45,065 bases of DNA from Longimicrobiales bacterium (GTDB lineage: Bacteria > Gemmatimonadota > Gemmatimonadetes > Longimicrobiales > Gaopeijiaceae), in assembly GCA_028822645.1 (NCBI GenBank), contig JAPKDG010000015.1:1-45065 (forward strand). The letters run 5' to 3'. Position 1 is the stretch's first letter, and each line of letters opens with the position of its first letter. Positions 33,992 through 43,927 of the stretch are shown in pieces. The notes beneath the pieces were generated by a model. It made no database searches. It saw only the letters and a program-made list of their open reading frames with translations, and was not told the DNA's origin. Made by a program: the position numbers and the translations under genes.

Positions 33992-34546
33992 TTACAGTTT
34001 CGGTAAAGTGACACCTTCTTGGTCCTGGTATTTGCCATCCCGATCTGCATAGGCAACCATTGGCTCTTGGTCGCCTTCGAGGAAAAGGAGTTGGGCGATT
34101 CCTTCGCCGCCATAAATTTTGGCGGGGAGAGGTGTAGTATTAGATATCTCAAGGGTGAGGTATCCGCACCACGTCGGCTCTAGGGGTGTCACGTTCACGA
34201 TTATCCCACAGCGGGCGTAGGTACTCTTGCCCACGCAGACTACAAGTACGTCTCTCGGAATCCGGAAATACTCTTCTGTGCGAGCAAGGGCAAATGAATT
34301 TGGCGGGATAATGCATTCTTTAGTATTGACGTCTACAAACGAGCGATTGTCGAATGCCTTTGGATCTACGATTACATTGTGCAAGTTAGTAAATACTTTG
34401 AATTCAGGAGCTACTCGTATGTCATAGCCATATGAAGACAGACCATAGGAAATGTTGCCCTGTTTTACTTGGTTCGGTTCGAAGGGTTCAATCATGCCGT
34501 GTTCCTCAGACATTCTTTGGATCCAGTGGTCGCTCTTGATTGGCAT
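33992..34546 (-). CDS. dcd: dCTP deaminase
   Basis: A protein of 184 residues from the ATG at 34546, where the family's usual MPIKSD opening falls; the in-frame GTG at 34558 has no ribosome-binding site. The protein runs through [49 protein letters not shown] and [16 protein letters not shown], which is the active-site block with the catalytic Glu. It converts dCTP to dUTP and ammonia for dTTP synthesis, as a cytosolic trimer. Whether it also hydrolyses the triphosphate, as bifunctional forms do, is not visible. It diverges from the nuo operon. Confidence 0.93.
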   Translation of the reverse strand: MPIKSDHWIQRMSEEHGMIEPFEPNQVKQGNISYGLSSYGYDIRVAPEFKVFTNLHNVIVDPKAFDNRSFVDVNTKECIIPPNSFALARTEEYFRIPRDVLVVCVGKSTYARCGIIVNVTPLEPTWCGYLTLEISNTTPLPAKIYGGEGIAQLLFLEGDQEPMVAYADRDGKYQDQEGVTLPKL

Positions 34547-34719
34547 TGTGTGTTTCACTCTATGGTTAGTGATAAGAATTCAGAGAATGGATATAAGTAC
34601 AGAATAATATTATAGGCAAGCCTATTAAGCTAACCACTAAGGCGGTAGTTCAATTAAATGCAGAGAATATGTCTTTTCCATTCTAACGGCAAACTGAATC
34701 TTGGATTAGACCTTTTGGG

Positions 34720-34747
34720 TTGACACTCCTTTGAGCCTTCGAATACT
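34720..34747 (+). promoter_or_regulatory. Sigma70-type promoter for the nuo operon
   Basis: A perfect -35 box TTGACA (34720-34725) and a -10 box AATACT (34742-34747) are 16 bases apart. The predicted start, near 34754, leaves a leader of about 45 bases before the nuoA ATG. No other -35 box of this quality was noticed in the gap between dcd and nuoA. Confidence 0.6.
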
Positions 34748-34797
34748 TTATTTGTGTTAGGCAAGTGAACTATTTCACAAGCAACTTTCAGGTGGTT

Positions 34798-35154
34798 ATG
34801 TCGGGATCATATATCCCACTTTTGATACTCTTCAGTGTATCAATCGTGAATGCTGTCGGAATGAGTGTGGCTTCACACATTTTAAGCCCCAGGAGGCCGA
34901 CGCCAGTGAAGGAAATGCCCTATGAGTCAGGTATGATTCCAGTAGGGGACACACGACAGAGATTTTCTGTAAAATTCTATCTAGTTGCTATTAGTTTTAT
35001 CGTATTCGATGTGGAGACTGTGTTTCTGATCCCATGGGCAGTAAACCTCAAGGATTTGGGTTGGGGTGTCTTCGGTGCAGTCACTCTGTTCGTCGTACTC
35101 TTAGCCTTAGGGTTGGTATACGAATGGAAAAAAGGGGGCTTAGAATGGGAATAA
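34798..35154 (+). CDS. nuoA: NADH-quinone oxidoreductase subunit A
   Basis: A protein of 118 residues from the ATG at 34798, with AGGTGG just upstream; the open frame from a GTG at 34765 adds 11 residues not expected in the family. Three transmembrane helices are seen, with the conserved loop MPYESGM (the Cys of other bacteria is Ser here) and [12 protein letters not shown] in the second helix. It is the first gene of the operon and overlaps nuoB by ten bases. NuoA sits next to NuoJ, NuoH and NuoK at the quinone-site entrance of complex I. Confidence 0.93.
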   Translation: MSGSYIPLLILFSVSIVNAVGMSVASHILSPRRPTPVKEMPYESGMIPVGDTRQRFSVKFYLVAISFIVFDVETVFLIPWAVNLKDLGWGVFGAVTLFVVLLALGLVYEWKKGGLEWE

Positions 35155-35810
35155 TAGATGACAACAAGCGGCAACTTCCAGTAGCTGGCAATTCTGCCCC
35201 AACCTTCCTTACTACTAAGGTAGATTTTGTGGTGAATTGGGCCCGGAGAAACTCTCTCTGGCCCATGCCCTTTGGGACTGCATGTTGTGCCATAGAGATG
35301 ATGGCCTCGGCTGCCTCTAACTTTGATTTGGCAAGGTTCGGGATGGAACGAATGTCCTTTAGCCCAAGGCAAGCAGACGTTCTGATTTGTGCGGGTCGGG
35401 TTCCCTATAAATTGGCTCCTGTATTGAGGAGGACTTGGGATCAGATGATGCAACCCAAATGGTGTATTTCCATGGGTGCTTGTGCGAGTTCCGGAGGGGT
35501 GTTCGACACTTATTCCATGGTACAGGGGATCGACACGATAGTTCCAGTGGATGTTTATGTGCCGGGTTGTCCTCCCAGGCCTGAAGGTCTGATTTACGGA
35601 CTTATGATGATACAGGAAAAGATTAGAAACGAAGCTCTAGCAGACGGGAGTTTAAGAAAGGAAGATCCAGAGGGGGCCGGAAAACCTGAAGCAAACAGTT
35701 CGGAGGTGAGAGCCTTGACCGGAGTATTCGGGAATTCGACACAGCAGGAAAAAGTTAGCTCACTTGCGCAAACCGCTAGGCCTGGGCGTTTCAAGGACCT
35801 TTTAGGATAG
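35145..35810 (+). CDS. nuoB: NADH-quinone oxidoreductase subunit B
   Basis: A protein of 221 residues from the ATG at 35145, preceded by a G-rich box and matching the family's start. It holds the ligands of cluster N2, which passes electrons to quinone: C47-C48 in [10 protein letters not shown]113 in GACASSGG and C142 in VPGCPPRP. The C-terminal 50 residues (from about [12 protein letters not shown]) are a low-complexity extension ending in PGRFKDLLG. It overlaps nuoA and is 10 bases before nuoC. Confidence 0.95.
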   Translation: MGIIDDNKRQLPVAGNSAPTFLTTKVDFVVNWARRNSLWPMPFGTACCAIEMMASAASNFDLARFGMERMSFSPRQADVLICAGRVPYKLAPVLRRTWDQMMQPKWCISMGACASSGGVFDTYSMVQGIDTIVPVDVYVPGCPPRPEGLIYGLMMIQEKIRNEALADGSLRKEDPEGAGKPEANSSEVRALTGVFGNSTQQEKVSSLAQTARPGRFKDLLG

Positions 35811-35820
35811 ATGTAAAGAA

Positions 35821-36396
35821 ATGAATAAAAGGAGCGTCGCATTGACTGAGCAACTGACCGCAATTTTCGGTTCAGCTATTGTAGGATCAGAGGTTCAATG
35901 TGGTGATCAGGAAGTCCTGTTTGTAGAACCAGCTCAGTCTCGGGAAATTTTGGAATGGCTTAAGGATAACGAGGAACATTCCTACGATCTTTTGTTGGAT
36001 GTAACTGCAGTTGATTACGGTTCCGTGCCAGGGGTTCAGGTGGTTTACCAACTTTGGTCGATTATTCACAAGAAACTTCTACGCATCAAGTGTTCTTTGC
36101 CTGAGAATAGATTGAAGATTAGAACTGTTGTGGATTTATGGAGTTGTGCCAACTGGCTGGAAAGAGAGGTCTTCGATCTTTTTGGAGTTGATTTCGTAGG
36201 CCACCCTGACTTGAGACGTATTCTGATGCCCAAGAACTATTCGGAAGGACATCCTTTGAGAAAAACTTTTCCATTAAGAGGTAAGTTTAGCAGAGAAAAA
36301 CAAACCAAGATTGCCCTAGAGCAGGATTATGAAGATTACTATAGGCCGGAGCAGTTGGGTGCTCTAGGCATTGAACCGGTGAATGATGCCGACTAA
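35821..36396 (+). CDS. nuoC: NADH-quinone oxidoreductase subunit C
   Basis: A 191-residue peripheral-arm subunit, not fused to NuoD. The family block is LWSCANWLEREVFDLFGVDFVGHPDLRRILMP, followed by the GHPLRKTFPLRG tail. The start is uncertain: the ATG at 35821 has an AGGA-like box some way upstream, while a TTG at 35842 has AAAGGAG about nine bases before it. It overlaps nuoD by 14 bases. Confidence 0.93.
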   Translation: MNKRSVALTEQLTAIFGSAIVGSEVQCGDQEVLFVEPAQSREILEWLKDNEEHSYDLLLDVTAVDYGSVPGVQVVYQLWSIIHKKLLRIKCSLPENRLKIRTVVDLWSCANWLEREVFDLFGVDFVGHPDLRRILMPKNYSEGHPLRKTFPLRGKFSREKQTKIALEQDYEDYYRPEQLGALGIEPVNDAD

Positions 36397-37594
36397 GAAA
36401 ACTATAGAATTGTCTCGAGGTGACCCAGATTCTGGGAATATGCTCGTAAATATAGGTCCTCAGCACCCGGCTACTCACGGTGTACTGAGATTGCTTTGTG
36501 AGTTGGATGGTGAAACCGTACTAAGCGTCGAACCTGACATAGGTTATCTCCACTCTTCTTTCGAAAAACTTGGAGAATTCCGAACTTGGAATCAGATCAT
36601 ACCACTCACTGATAGGATGGATTACCTCGCTCCATTGATGTACAACTGTGTATATGCGATGGCTGTGGAAAAATTGATGGGCCTGGAAGTTACAGAGAGA
36701 TGCAAGGTAGTAAGGGTGTTGTGCATGGAGATGGAAAGGATCTTTAGTCATCTCCTGTGGCTAGGAACTACAGCGATAGATGTTGGGGCATTTACTCCTT
36801 TCTTGTACGCATTCCAGGAACGCGAAAGAATTTATAAGCTACACGAATCATTTACTGGTGCCAGGATAACTACTTCAGCGACCAGGATCGGAGGAATGAT
36901 GGCGGATCTTCCCGATGGTTGGACTGATGATCTTAAAGATTTTGTGGAAACTTTCCCTAAAACATTAGACGAAATAGACTCACTGCTTACACGAAATGGC
37001 ATTCACCTTGGTCGAACTCAAGACATTGGAATCATCTCCTCCTCTGATGCTATTAATGCGGGATTTACGGGGCCGAATTTAAGGGCATCGGGGGTCGATT
37101 ACGATCTCAGGAAAGATCGGCCATATTATGATTATGAAACTTATGAATTCGATGTACCTATAGGGAAGAATGGGGACTGCTATGATCGCTATCTGGTGAG
37201 GATGGAAGAAATGCGACAGAGTTTGAAAATTCTATCTCAGGCACTAGAAAGGCTTCCCGATGGTCCGATTAATGTAGAAGACCCTCGTGTTTCGCTACCG
37301 AGTAAAACTGATTGTATGAATGATATGGAATCTATGATCCATCATTTTAAAATTGTCACCGAAGGGGTAAGAGTGCCACCTGGGGATTGCTACTTTGCTA
37401 TAGAAGGATCAAAGGGCGAATTGGGTATGTATGTTGTCAGTGATGGTGGGGAAAAGCCAATAAGATGGAGGATACGACCGCCATCTTTTGTTAATCTTTC
37501 TGTGCTACCCCAACTTGCCGAGGGCCATCAAGTCTCCGATCTAATAATGATCAATGCGAGCTTAGATATAGTACTGGGTGAAATAGATAGATGA
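36383..37594 (+). CDS. nuoD: NADH-quinone oxidoreductase subunit D
   Basis: A 403-residue subunit of the 49-kDa family that forms the quinone pocket with NuoB. Conserved blocks are NIGPQHPATHGVLRL, YLHSSFEKLGEFRTWNQIIPLTDRMDYL, FTGARITTSATRIGG, and GELGMYVVSDG. Two ATGs in a row (36383, 36386) make the exact start a one-residue question. The stop overlaps the nuoE start (ATGA). Confidence 0.95.
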   Translation: MMPTKKTIELSRGDPDSGNMLVNIGPQHPATHGVLRLLCELDGETVLSVEPDIGYLHSSFEKLGEFRTWNQIIPLTDRMDYLAPLMYNCVYAMAVEKLMGLEVTERCKVVRVLCMEMERIFSHLLWLGTTAIDVGAFTPFLYAFQERERIYKLHESFTGARITTSATRIGGMMADLPDGWTDDLKDFVETFPKTLDEIDSLLTRNGIHLGRTQDIGIISSSDAINAGFTGPNLRASGVDYDLRKDRPYYDYETYEFDVPIGKNGDCYDRYLVRMEEMRQSLKILSQALERLPDGPINVEDPRVSLPSKTDCMNDMESMIHHFKIVTEGVRVPPGDCYFAIEGSKGELGMYVVSDGGEKPIRWRIRPPSFVNLSVLPQLAEGHQVSDLIMINASLDIVLGEIDR

Positions 37595-38271
37595 GTTCAT
37601 CTAAGAAAAACCCGGGCTGGGCTGGCAATACAGGGGAGTATGAACTCACAGAGGCGGATATTAGGGGAGAAGCATTCGTCGGGAAAAGACCCCTAGAAGG
37701 AGGACATCCGAGTGCTTCCGCTACTTACCCGTATATGCTAGCTACAAAAGATCCAGAAGCACCTCTATTCGAAGGCCCTTACTTGGAGAGATTTGAAAAA
37801 ATATTAACTCGATATCCCAAAAAGCGAGCTGCATTACTTCCCACCTTATCATTGGCGCAAGAGATCAGAGGGTATGTTTCGCCTGAAACCATGGATGAAG
37901 TTGCTTCTCTCCTTGAATTATCCAGTGCGTACGTTCGAGGGGTCACGACATTCTATACGATGTACAACAAGCAACCAGTTGGAAAATATTTGATTCAGGT
38001 ATGTACAAATATCAGTTGCAATTTATGTGGGGCTGAAGATGTACTAAAAGCTTTCTTGAAGGAGACAGGGACAGCTCTTGGAGAAATTTCCCTAGATGGT
38101 AATTTTAGCGTGATTGAAGCCGAATGTTTGGCGGGTTGTGGGTTCCCAACGTGTGTTCAAATAAACTCAAAATATTTTGAAAATGTTGAGTCTCAGGATG
38201 TGGGAGAATTACTAAGAACTCTCGTGGCTGAACTTTCAATGGACAGTGTAAAAGAAAAAGGGGAGGAATAA
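37591..38271 (+). CDS. nuoE: NADH-quinone oxidoreductase subunit E
   Basis: A 226-residue 24-kDa-type subunit with a thioredoxin-like fold that binds cluster N1a. Its four ligands are C138 and C143 in VCTNISCN and C179 and C183 in ECLAGCGF. The first 60 residues, before FEGPYLERFEKIL, are an extension not found in the shortest homologues. It overlaps nuoD by four bases and is one base before nuoF. Confidence 0.94.
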   Translation: MSSSKKNPGWAGNTGEYELTEADIRGEAFVGKRPLEGGHPSASATYPYMLATKDPEAPLFEGPYLERFEKILTRYPKKRAALLPTLSLAQEIRGYVSPETMDEVASLLELSSAYVRGVTTFYTMYNKQPVGKYLIQVCTNISCNLCGAEDVLKAFLKETGTALGEISLDGNFSVIEAECLAGCGFPTCVQINSKYFENVESQDVGELLRTLVAELSMDSVKEKGEE

Positions 38272-38272
38272 C

Positions 38273-39559
38273 ATGGGATACCCCTACTCTCATCCGAGTG
38301 AGGTTTCCATAATTTCTAAGCATTTCGGTGATCCAGGTGCTAGAACTCTGGATGGGTGGATGAAAAATGGTGGATATGACGGCTTAAAAAAAGCTCTCTC
38401 GATGAGTCCAGGCGAAGTGATAGAAATCGTTAAAAACTCGGGATTAAGAGGTAGGGGAGGTGCAGGTTTCCCCACAGGGTTGAAATGGAGCTTTATGCCA
38501 AAAGATTCAGGAAAACCCCACTATCTCCTTTGCAATGCAGACGAATCTGAACCAGGTACGTTTAAGGATCGAGAATTAATACGATGGACACCACATCAAT
38601 TGATCGAAGGTTGTATAATCGGAGCTTACGCAATTGGTGCAGAGCAGGTTTATATCTACTGCAGAGGAGAATTCTTCGAGGCTAACCAAGTCTTAGGAAA
38701 AGCTGTAGAAGATGCCTATGAAGCAGGAATCTTGGGAGAGAATATCTTTGGTTCTGGATCAACCATCGAATTAACTGTTCATGCTGGGGCTGGAGCTTAT
38801 ATTTGTGGGGAAGAGACCGGATTAATGAACTCGTTGGAAGGAAAAAGAGGCGAGCCTCGTATTAAACCTCCTTTTCCCGCTGCGGCCGGAGTGTTTGGGC
38901 TTCCCACGACCATAAATAATGTGGAGACTTTGTCCGCGATCCCCCACATTGTCAGAGAGGGATCAGATTGGTATCGACAATGGGGAACTGAGAAAAGCCC
39001 AGGAACCAAACTTTTTTGTGTGAGTGGCCATGTAGAACGACCAGGCAATTATGAGCTTCCATTAGGTTTTCCGCTTAGAGAGCTAATTGAAGACGTATGC
39101 GGTGGCATTAAAGACAAAAAAAACCTGAAAGCAGTTATTCCTGGGGGTAGCTCTGTCCCCATTCTTTCGAAGGAACAAGTCGAGTCGTGCTTACTGTCAT
39201 ACGAAGGAGTGCAGGAAGCTGGATCCATGCTAGGCTGTGCATCCGTTATCGTGATGGACGAGAATACAGACATTGTTCATCAAGTTACTCGTATGGCTTC
39301 ATTTTATGCGCACGAATCTTGTGGTCAATGCACACCATGTAGAGAGGGGACGGCTTGGGTCACTAATATCCTCAAGAAAATGGAAGCAGGACAAGGGAAA
39401 GAAGAAGACCTCGAAACTCTCATAGAACTAACGGACCAGATGACTGGCACTACGATTTGCGTGCTGTCCGATTCCGTGGCCGCTCCAGTGCAATCTTCGA
39501 TTGAACATTTCAGAGGAGAATATCAAAAATTGCTCAATAACGGGGGTGGGCATGGCTGA
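38273..39559 (+). CDS. nuoF: NADH-quinone oxidoreductase subunit F (NADH- and FMN-binding)
   Basis: A 428-residue 51-kDa-type subunit that takes hydride from NADH onto FMN. GRGGAGFPTGLKW binds NADH, GAGAYICGEETGLMNSLEGKRGEPR contacts FMN, and ESCGQCTPCREGT plus a later Cys (GTTICVLSD) hold cluster N3. GGGGAGGA lies just before the start. The gene ends within nuoG by eight bases. Confidence 0.96.
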   Translation: MGYPYSHPSEVSIISKHFGDPGARTLDGWMKNGGYDGLKKALSMSPGEVIEIVKNSGLRGRGGAGFPTGLKWSFMPKDSGKPHYLLCNADESEPGTFKDRELIRWTPHQLIEGCIIGAYAIGAEQVYIYCRGEFFEANQVLGKAVEDAYEAGILGENIFGSGSTIELTVHAGAGAYICGEETGLMNSLEGKRGEPRIKPPFPAAAGVFGLPTTINNVETLSAIPHIVREGSDWYRQWGTEKSPGTKLFCVSGHVERPGNYELPLGFPLRELIEDVCGGIKDKKNLKAVIPGGSSVPILSKEQVESCLLSYEGVQEAGSMLGCASVIVMDENTDIVHQVTRMASFYAHESCGQCTPCREGTAWVTNILKKMEAGQGKEEDLETLIELTDQMTGTTICVLSDSVAAPVQSSIEHFRGEYQKLLNNGGGHG

Positions 39560-41177
39560 ACACAATTCTACTCCCAAGGATGACCAGTATGTAAATTTAG
39601 TTGTCGATGATGTGAGCATAAGTGTGGAAAAGGGGACCACCATCCTTGAAGCTGCCAAGCAAGCGGGCACTGAAGTGCCACACTACTGCTACCATGCAGG
39701 ACTTAGCTCCCCAGCACAATGCAGGCTTTGCTTAGTGGAGGTGGAAGGAGCACCTAAGCTTATGCCATCATGTACAACAATCGTTACGGAAGGTCAGGTG
39801 GTCCGCACAGACAGTGATGTGGCCACTAAGATGAGACAAGGAGTGCTGGAATTCTACTTGGTGAACCATCCTCTAGACTGCCCAATCTGTGATCAATCTG
39901 GCGAATGTGATTTGCAAGATTTTGTCTTTTCAGAAGGCAGGAAACATGGTAGGAGCAGGGCAGCCAAGAGGGTTTTGGGAAGAGACGACTTCGGAGGAGA
40001 TGTGCTCTTCTACGGAGATCGCTGCGTCATGTGCACTCGTTGTGTCAGATTCATGGAAGAAGTTGAAGAAAAACCATTGCTGTCAGTAGTGGAACGTGGC
40101 AACAGATCAGTAATAGATACTTTCTTTGACCAGGGGTTAGGTGACGCAGAATGGGCTGGGAATATCGTAGATATTTGCCCGGTCGGAGCCCTGGTATCGA
40201 AGGACTTTTTGTATAAGGCGAGGGCTTGGGACTTGGAACACACTCCTTCTATCTGTCCGAATTGTAGCATGGGTTGCAACATTGATATCCATACACGTGA
40301 CAATGTGGTGCAGAGATTTAAACCCAGGGAAAATAAAGATGTGAACGGCCACTGGATGTGCGACTATGGAAGATCACGCTATGAATGGCTAAATGAAGGA
40401 AAAAGAATAGAAGAACCTCTCTCAACAACATCCGATGGGGACTTGCAGACTTCTTTGAACTGGGAGGAAGCCCTTAGAGAGTTGGGCGAGAAGTTAAAGT
40501 CGTCAGGAGGCACACTCAAAGTTATAGCTTCGCCGTTATCTTCCAATGAAGATGTGGGTGCGACTGTTAGATTAATCCAGGCCTTGGGTGGTGGCGAGAT
40601 TGTTTTTCGGTCTGCTACGACATCAAAAGAGGTGCCACTCCCTGGATTCAAGGGCCTAAAGAGAACCAAATACTTGGCTCCAAACATCGAAGGATTGAAA
40701 GTATTGGGCGCGAAATACGTAGGTGACGAAAAAGGATCCGGAGGATTGCAAGCTATATCACAGCATACTGAGATCGTTCTCGTAATGGGGGATCGACTAG
40801 AAGATCAGACGGAAAAGTTTGGATCAGAAGCGGAACTTTTGATCTACTTGGGCTCACATTTTTCCGAAGCTCTACAAGAAGCAGATTTCATTTTTCCCAT
40901 TAATACTTTCGCGGAAACTTCTGGCACTTTTACTAACTGTGATCGACGAGTCCAAAAATTTTCTGGGAGCCTTGAAGGACCTTGTGAGGCAAGGCCGGCC
41001 TGGTCTGTTTTGAATGACTTAGTCAGAATCATTACAGGATCTGAATCCAGTCATAATGTTGCGGACGCATTCAATCAACTCTCAGGGATATCAGAAGTAT
41101 TTGCTGGCACCTCTTATTCAGATCTAATGCCACGAGGATTCAAACTCAAACATGATCCCCCGATGACCAGGGATTGA
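39552..41177 (+). CDS. nuoG: NADH-quinone oxidoreductase subunit G, short form
   Basis: A protein of 541 residues from the ATG at 39552, which has GGGGGTGGG upstream and overlaps nuoF by eight bases. Ligands for four clusters are present: N1b (C46, C57, C60, C74), N5 (H106, C110, C113, C119), N4 (C158, C161, C164, C209) and N7 (C235, C238, C242, C270). The molybdopterin-oxidoreductase-like domain after that is only about 270 residues, much shorter than in E. coli-type NuoG of around 900 residues. A FAETSGTFTNCDRRVQ block survives near its end. It may be a natural short form rather than a truncation, as the operon continues intact. Confidence 0.93.
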   Translation: MAEHNSTPKDDQYVNLVVDDVSISVEKGTTILEAAKQAGTEVPHYCYHAGLSSPAQCRLCLVEVEGAPKLMPSCTTIVTEGQVVRTDSDVATKMRQGVLEFYLVNHPLDCPICDQSGECDLQDFVFSEGRKHGRSRAAKRVLGRDDFGGDVLFYGDRCVMCTRCVRFMEEVEEKPLLSVVERGNRSVIDTFFDQGLGDAEWAGNIVDICPVGALVSKDFLYKARAWDLEHTPSICPNCSMGCNIDIHTRDNVVQRFKPRENKDVNGHWMCDYGRSRYEWLNEGKRIEEPLSTTSDGDLQTSLNWEEALRELGEKLKSSGGTLKVIASPLSSNEDVGATVRLIQALGGGEIVFRSATTSKEVPLPGFKGLKRTKYLAPNIEGLKVLGAKYVGDEKGSGGLQAISQHTEIVLVMGDRLEDQTEKFGSEAELLIYLGSHFSEALQEADFIFPINTFAETSGTFTNCDRRVQKFSGSLEGPCEARPAWSVLNDLVRIITGSESSHNVADAFNQLSGISEVFAGTSYSDLMPRGFKLKHDPPMTRD

Positions 41178-41178
41178 T

Positions 41179-42435
41179 ATGGAGAATTCACAGATTGTTG
41201 GTGTGGAAGATGGGATGGTGTTCTACCTGATCACTGTGTTGAAAATAGCAACTGTATTTGGAGTCATCATGCTAACCGTCGCCTACACCACCTTGGCTGA
41301 GAGGAGGGTTTCAGCTTTCATTCAAGATAGGTTGGGGCCTAATAGGGTCGGCCCGATGGGTTTACTCCAACCTATAGCGGACGGATTAAAGAACCTTTTT
41401 AAGGAAGAAACTCTACCTGCTACGGCTTCAAAAGTTTATTTCCTCCTGGGACCAATGTTAGCGATGATTCCAGCACTAGTAACTTTCGCTGTTATCCCTT
41501 TTGCTGCTCCGCTACCAACAAGTTGGGGGGCAGTCCCGATGATTATAGCAGACGTTCCGATAGGGGTACTATATATTTTGGCCCTGAGTTCACTCGGTGT
41601 CTATGGAGTGGTTATTGCAGGATGGGCATCTAATAACAAGTATGCTTTCCTGGGTGCCTTAAGAGCATCGGCACAGATGATTAGTTATGAGGTAGGATTA
41701 GGATTGAGTCTGATTGCTGTATTAATGTTGGCAGGGAATGTGACCTTGACTGAGATAGTCTGGAAACAGCAGCAAATTGGACTTTGGTTTGCTTTTCCTC
41801 TGTCGCTGGGATTTATACTGTTTTTGATCTGTGCATTCGCGGAAACAAACCGACTTCCTTTTGATATGCCTGAAGCTGAATCTGAATTAATTACTGGGTT
41901 TCATACTGAATATTCTGCTATGAAATTCTCTATGTTTTTCATCGCCGAGTATGCTCATATGCTGACTGCTTCTGCTCTTATGGCCACATTGTTTTTTGGG
42001 GGATGGGATCTTCCTGGTTCATGGGACGACATGTTTCTTTATGATGGCGCTTATATAAGTGGATTCTCTGGGGACGGAACACCAATTTTGGCGACCCTAT
42101 CGCTATGGAAAACTTTGGCGACATTCCTGGCCTTTGCAACAAAGACGGGATTTTTCCTCTTATTGTATATCTGGATAAGATGGACTTTGCCCAGATTTAG
42201 GTATGATCAAGTGATGGAATTGGGATGGAAAATCATCCTACCCATTGCTTTAGGTTACGCAATGATTGTTGCTGGCACTATGCTTACCCTGTACCAAATT
42301 GGGATTGACTATGGATTTGTGTTTGGCCTTGTGCTGACATTAGTGAGTGGACTCTGTACGTTGGGTTTTGTTTTTCTGGTGGACAGAGGAGGAACAATCG
42401 GTGGAGCAGCCTCAGGAAGAAAGGCTCGATCCTAA
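41179..42435 (+). CDS. nuoH: NADH-quinone oxidoreductase subunit H
   Basis: A 418-residue membrane subunit with eight or more helices, at the junction of the two arms. QDRLGPNRVGPMGLLQPIADGLKNLFKEE, GALRASAQMISYEVGLGL and ETNRLPFDMPEAESELITGFHTEYSAMKF are the family blocks around the quinone channel. It begins one base after the nuoG stop. The C-terminus carries about 60 extra residues with two added hydrophobic stretches compared with E. coli NuoH. Confidence 0.96.
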   Translation: MENSQIVGVEDGMVFYLITVLKIATVFGVIMLTVAYTTLAERRVSAFIQDRLGPNRVGPMGLLQPIADGLKNLFKEETLPATASKVYFLLGPMLAMIPALVTFAVIPFAAPLPTSWGAVPMIIADVPIGVLYILALSSLGVYGVVIAGWASNNKYAFLGALRASAQMISYEVGLGLSLIAVLMLAGNVTLTEIVWKQQQIGLWFAFPLSLGFILFLICAFAETNRLPFDMPEAESELITGFHTEYSAMKFSMFFIAEYAHMLTASALMATLFFGGWDLPGSWDDMFLYDGAYISGFSGDGTPILATLSLWKTLATFLAFATKTGFFLLLYIWIRWTLPRFRYDQVMELGWKIILPIALGYAMIVAGTMLTLYQIGIDYGFVFGLVLTLVSGLCTLGFVFLVDRGGTIGGAASGRKARS

Positions 42436-42505
42436 GTTGTTGGATTAAAATGAACAGTTTTACATTGCTTGAAATGAGATTGAAACTAATTGTGAGTGGA
42501 CAATT

Positions 42506-43006
42506 ATGGCTATAAAAACTACTGTTTTGACTCGACCAAAAATGAAAGAAACCTCCTACCTCCGTGCTGCGTTGAAAGGGATGAAAATCACCTTGGCGCA
42601 TATGTTGAATCCCAAAAGTGTTACTCAACAATATCCTGAAGTGGAAACACGATTGAGTCCAAGATGGAGAGGCACACATCGCATGGAAGTGCATGCGGAT
42701 GGTAGACCAAAGTGCGTAGCCTGCGGACTTTGTCCCACAGTGTGCCCCGCAAATTGCATCAGATTGGTAGGGGGAGAGGATGATCAAGGAAATAGGTACC
42801 CCGTAGTATACGAAATTGATGAATTTCGCTGCATTTTTTGTGGGATGTGTCAGGAAGTTTGCCCGGTTGAGGCAATACATGTAGGTCAGGACTTTGAAAA
42901 TGCAGAATATACAAGAGATCGTTTTGTTTATGATTTGGATCGACTAATGAACCAAGATCACCCGACAAGTTTGCTGTGGGATCCGACTGATCCGAAAAGT
43001 GAATAG
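42506..43006 (+). CDS. nuoI: NADH-quinone oxidoreductase subunit I
   Basis: A 166-residue ferredoxin-like subunit carrying clusters N6a and N6b. The two ligand sets are C70-C73-C76-C80 (CVACGLCPTVC) and C109-C112-C115-C119 (CIFCGMCQEVC), each followed by Pro. It lies 70 bases after nuoH, one of the larger gaps in the operon, and has a weak ribosome-binding site. Confidence 0.95.
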   Translation: MAIKTTVLTRPKMKETSYLRAALKGMKITLAHMLNPKSVTQQYPEVETRLSPRWRGTHRMEVHADGRPKCVACGLCPTVCPANCIRLVGGEDDQGNRYPVVYEIDEFRCIFCGMCQEVCPVEAIHVGQDFENAEYTRDRFVYDLDRLMNQDHPTSLLWDPTDPKSE

Positions 43007-43061
43007 AAGATTGCTTCATGTTACTAATAATGCCAAAAATATTTCCGATGGAGGATAAGCT

Positions 43062-43583
43062 TTGAGCGAATTAATGTTTTTCGTTTTTGCTTCAATGGCC
43101 ATTGGGGGAGCGCTGGGAGTTGTTCTGGGCCCCAGTCCAGTAGCAAGCCTCCTTTTTATGGTGGTCAGCCTTGGTAGCACCGCAGGAATTTATGTATTAC
43201 TAGAAGCTCATTTTCTTGCTGCAATCCAAATAATTGTCTACGCCGGTGCTATAATGGTGCTATTTCTATTTGTCATTATGCTCCTGAATCTCGGCCACGA
43301 CTACAAAAAAGACATAAGGGGAGGGCTGGCAGTTCTGTTAGGGTTCATTGTGACAGGCTCTATCGGAGGATTATTGGCCAAGCAATTGATGGCCAGCAAT
43401 GACGCTTTGATTGAATTTTCAGGTAGCAGTATAAATCTTGATGCTGAAATTGCAGAAAAAGGAATAATTGGAGTGATAGCTGAACCACTGTTCAATGAAT
43501 ATTTAGTGGCCTTTGAGTTTACGGGTGTTCTTTTGTTCGTGGCTATAGTGGGAGCCCTAGTTTTGGCGAAAAAGGTAGACTGA
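43062..43583 (+). CDS. nuoJ: NADH-quinone oxidoreductase subunit J
   Basis: A 173-residue subunit with five membrane helices. The conserved third helix is [21 protein letters not shown]. The start is a TTG at 43062: GGAGG lies seven bases upstream, the right distance, whereas the next ATG at 43074 is too far. It is one base before nuoK. Confidence 0.93.
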   Translation: MSELMFFVFASMAIGGALGVVLGPSPVASLLFMVVSLGSTAGIYVLLEAHFLAAIQIIVYAGAIMVLFLFVIMLLNLGHDYKKDIRGGLAVLLGFIVTGSIGGLLAKQLMASNDALIEFSGSSINLDAEIAEKGIIGVIAEPLFNEYLVAFEFTGVLLFVAIVGALVLAKKVD

Positions 43584-43584
43584 A

Positions 43585-43878
43585 ATGGTAACTGAAGCTC
43601 TTTTTTTGAGTGTAATGATTTTCATCATAGGAACCTTGGGTGTCATTATCAGGAGGAATGCCATAATCATGTTCCTTTGTGTCGAATTGCAGTTAAATGC
43701 TGTGAACTTGGCCTTTGTAGCTCTCTCCCGACATGCGGGAATAGAAGGACAATTATTCGTGTTTTTCGTAATGACGGTTGCAGCAGCGGAAGCTGCTGTG
43801 GGACTGGCTATCATTATTTCTATTTTCCGTCATTACGAAACAGTCATCACTGACAATTTTAGTTTTCTTAGGTGGTAA
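43585..43878 (+). CDS. nuoK: NADH-quinone oxidoreductase subunit K
   Basis: A 97-residue subunit with three membrane helices, each as expected: [38 protein letters not shown] with the proton-path Glu, and [21 protein letters not shown] with the second Glu. The gene follows nuoJ by one base and precedes nuoL by 49 bases. Confidence 0.95.
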   Translation: MVTEALFLSVMIFIIGTLGVIIRRNAIIMFLCVELQLNAVNLAFVALSRHAGIEGQLFVFFVMTVAAAEAAVGLAIIISIFRHYETVITDNFSFLRW

Positions 43879-43927
43879 AATTGAATAACTGGAACCTTAT
43901 CTCCTCTAATCGATGGTGCGATCTATA

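Noticed and set aside
35034-35144. Extended N-terminus of NuoB
   Set aside because: It would lie inside nuoA in another frame; the ATG at 35145 has a better ribosome-binding site and matches the family.
42284-42880. 198-codon minus-strand frame across nuoH and nuoI
   Set aside because: Both plus-strand genes are certain from their motifs, and the antisense frame is His/Phe/Ser-rich without any family signal.
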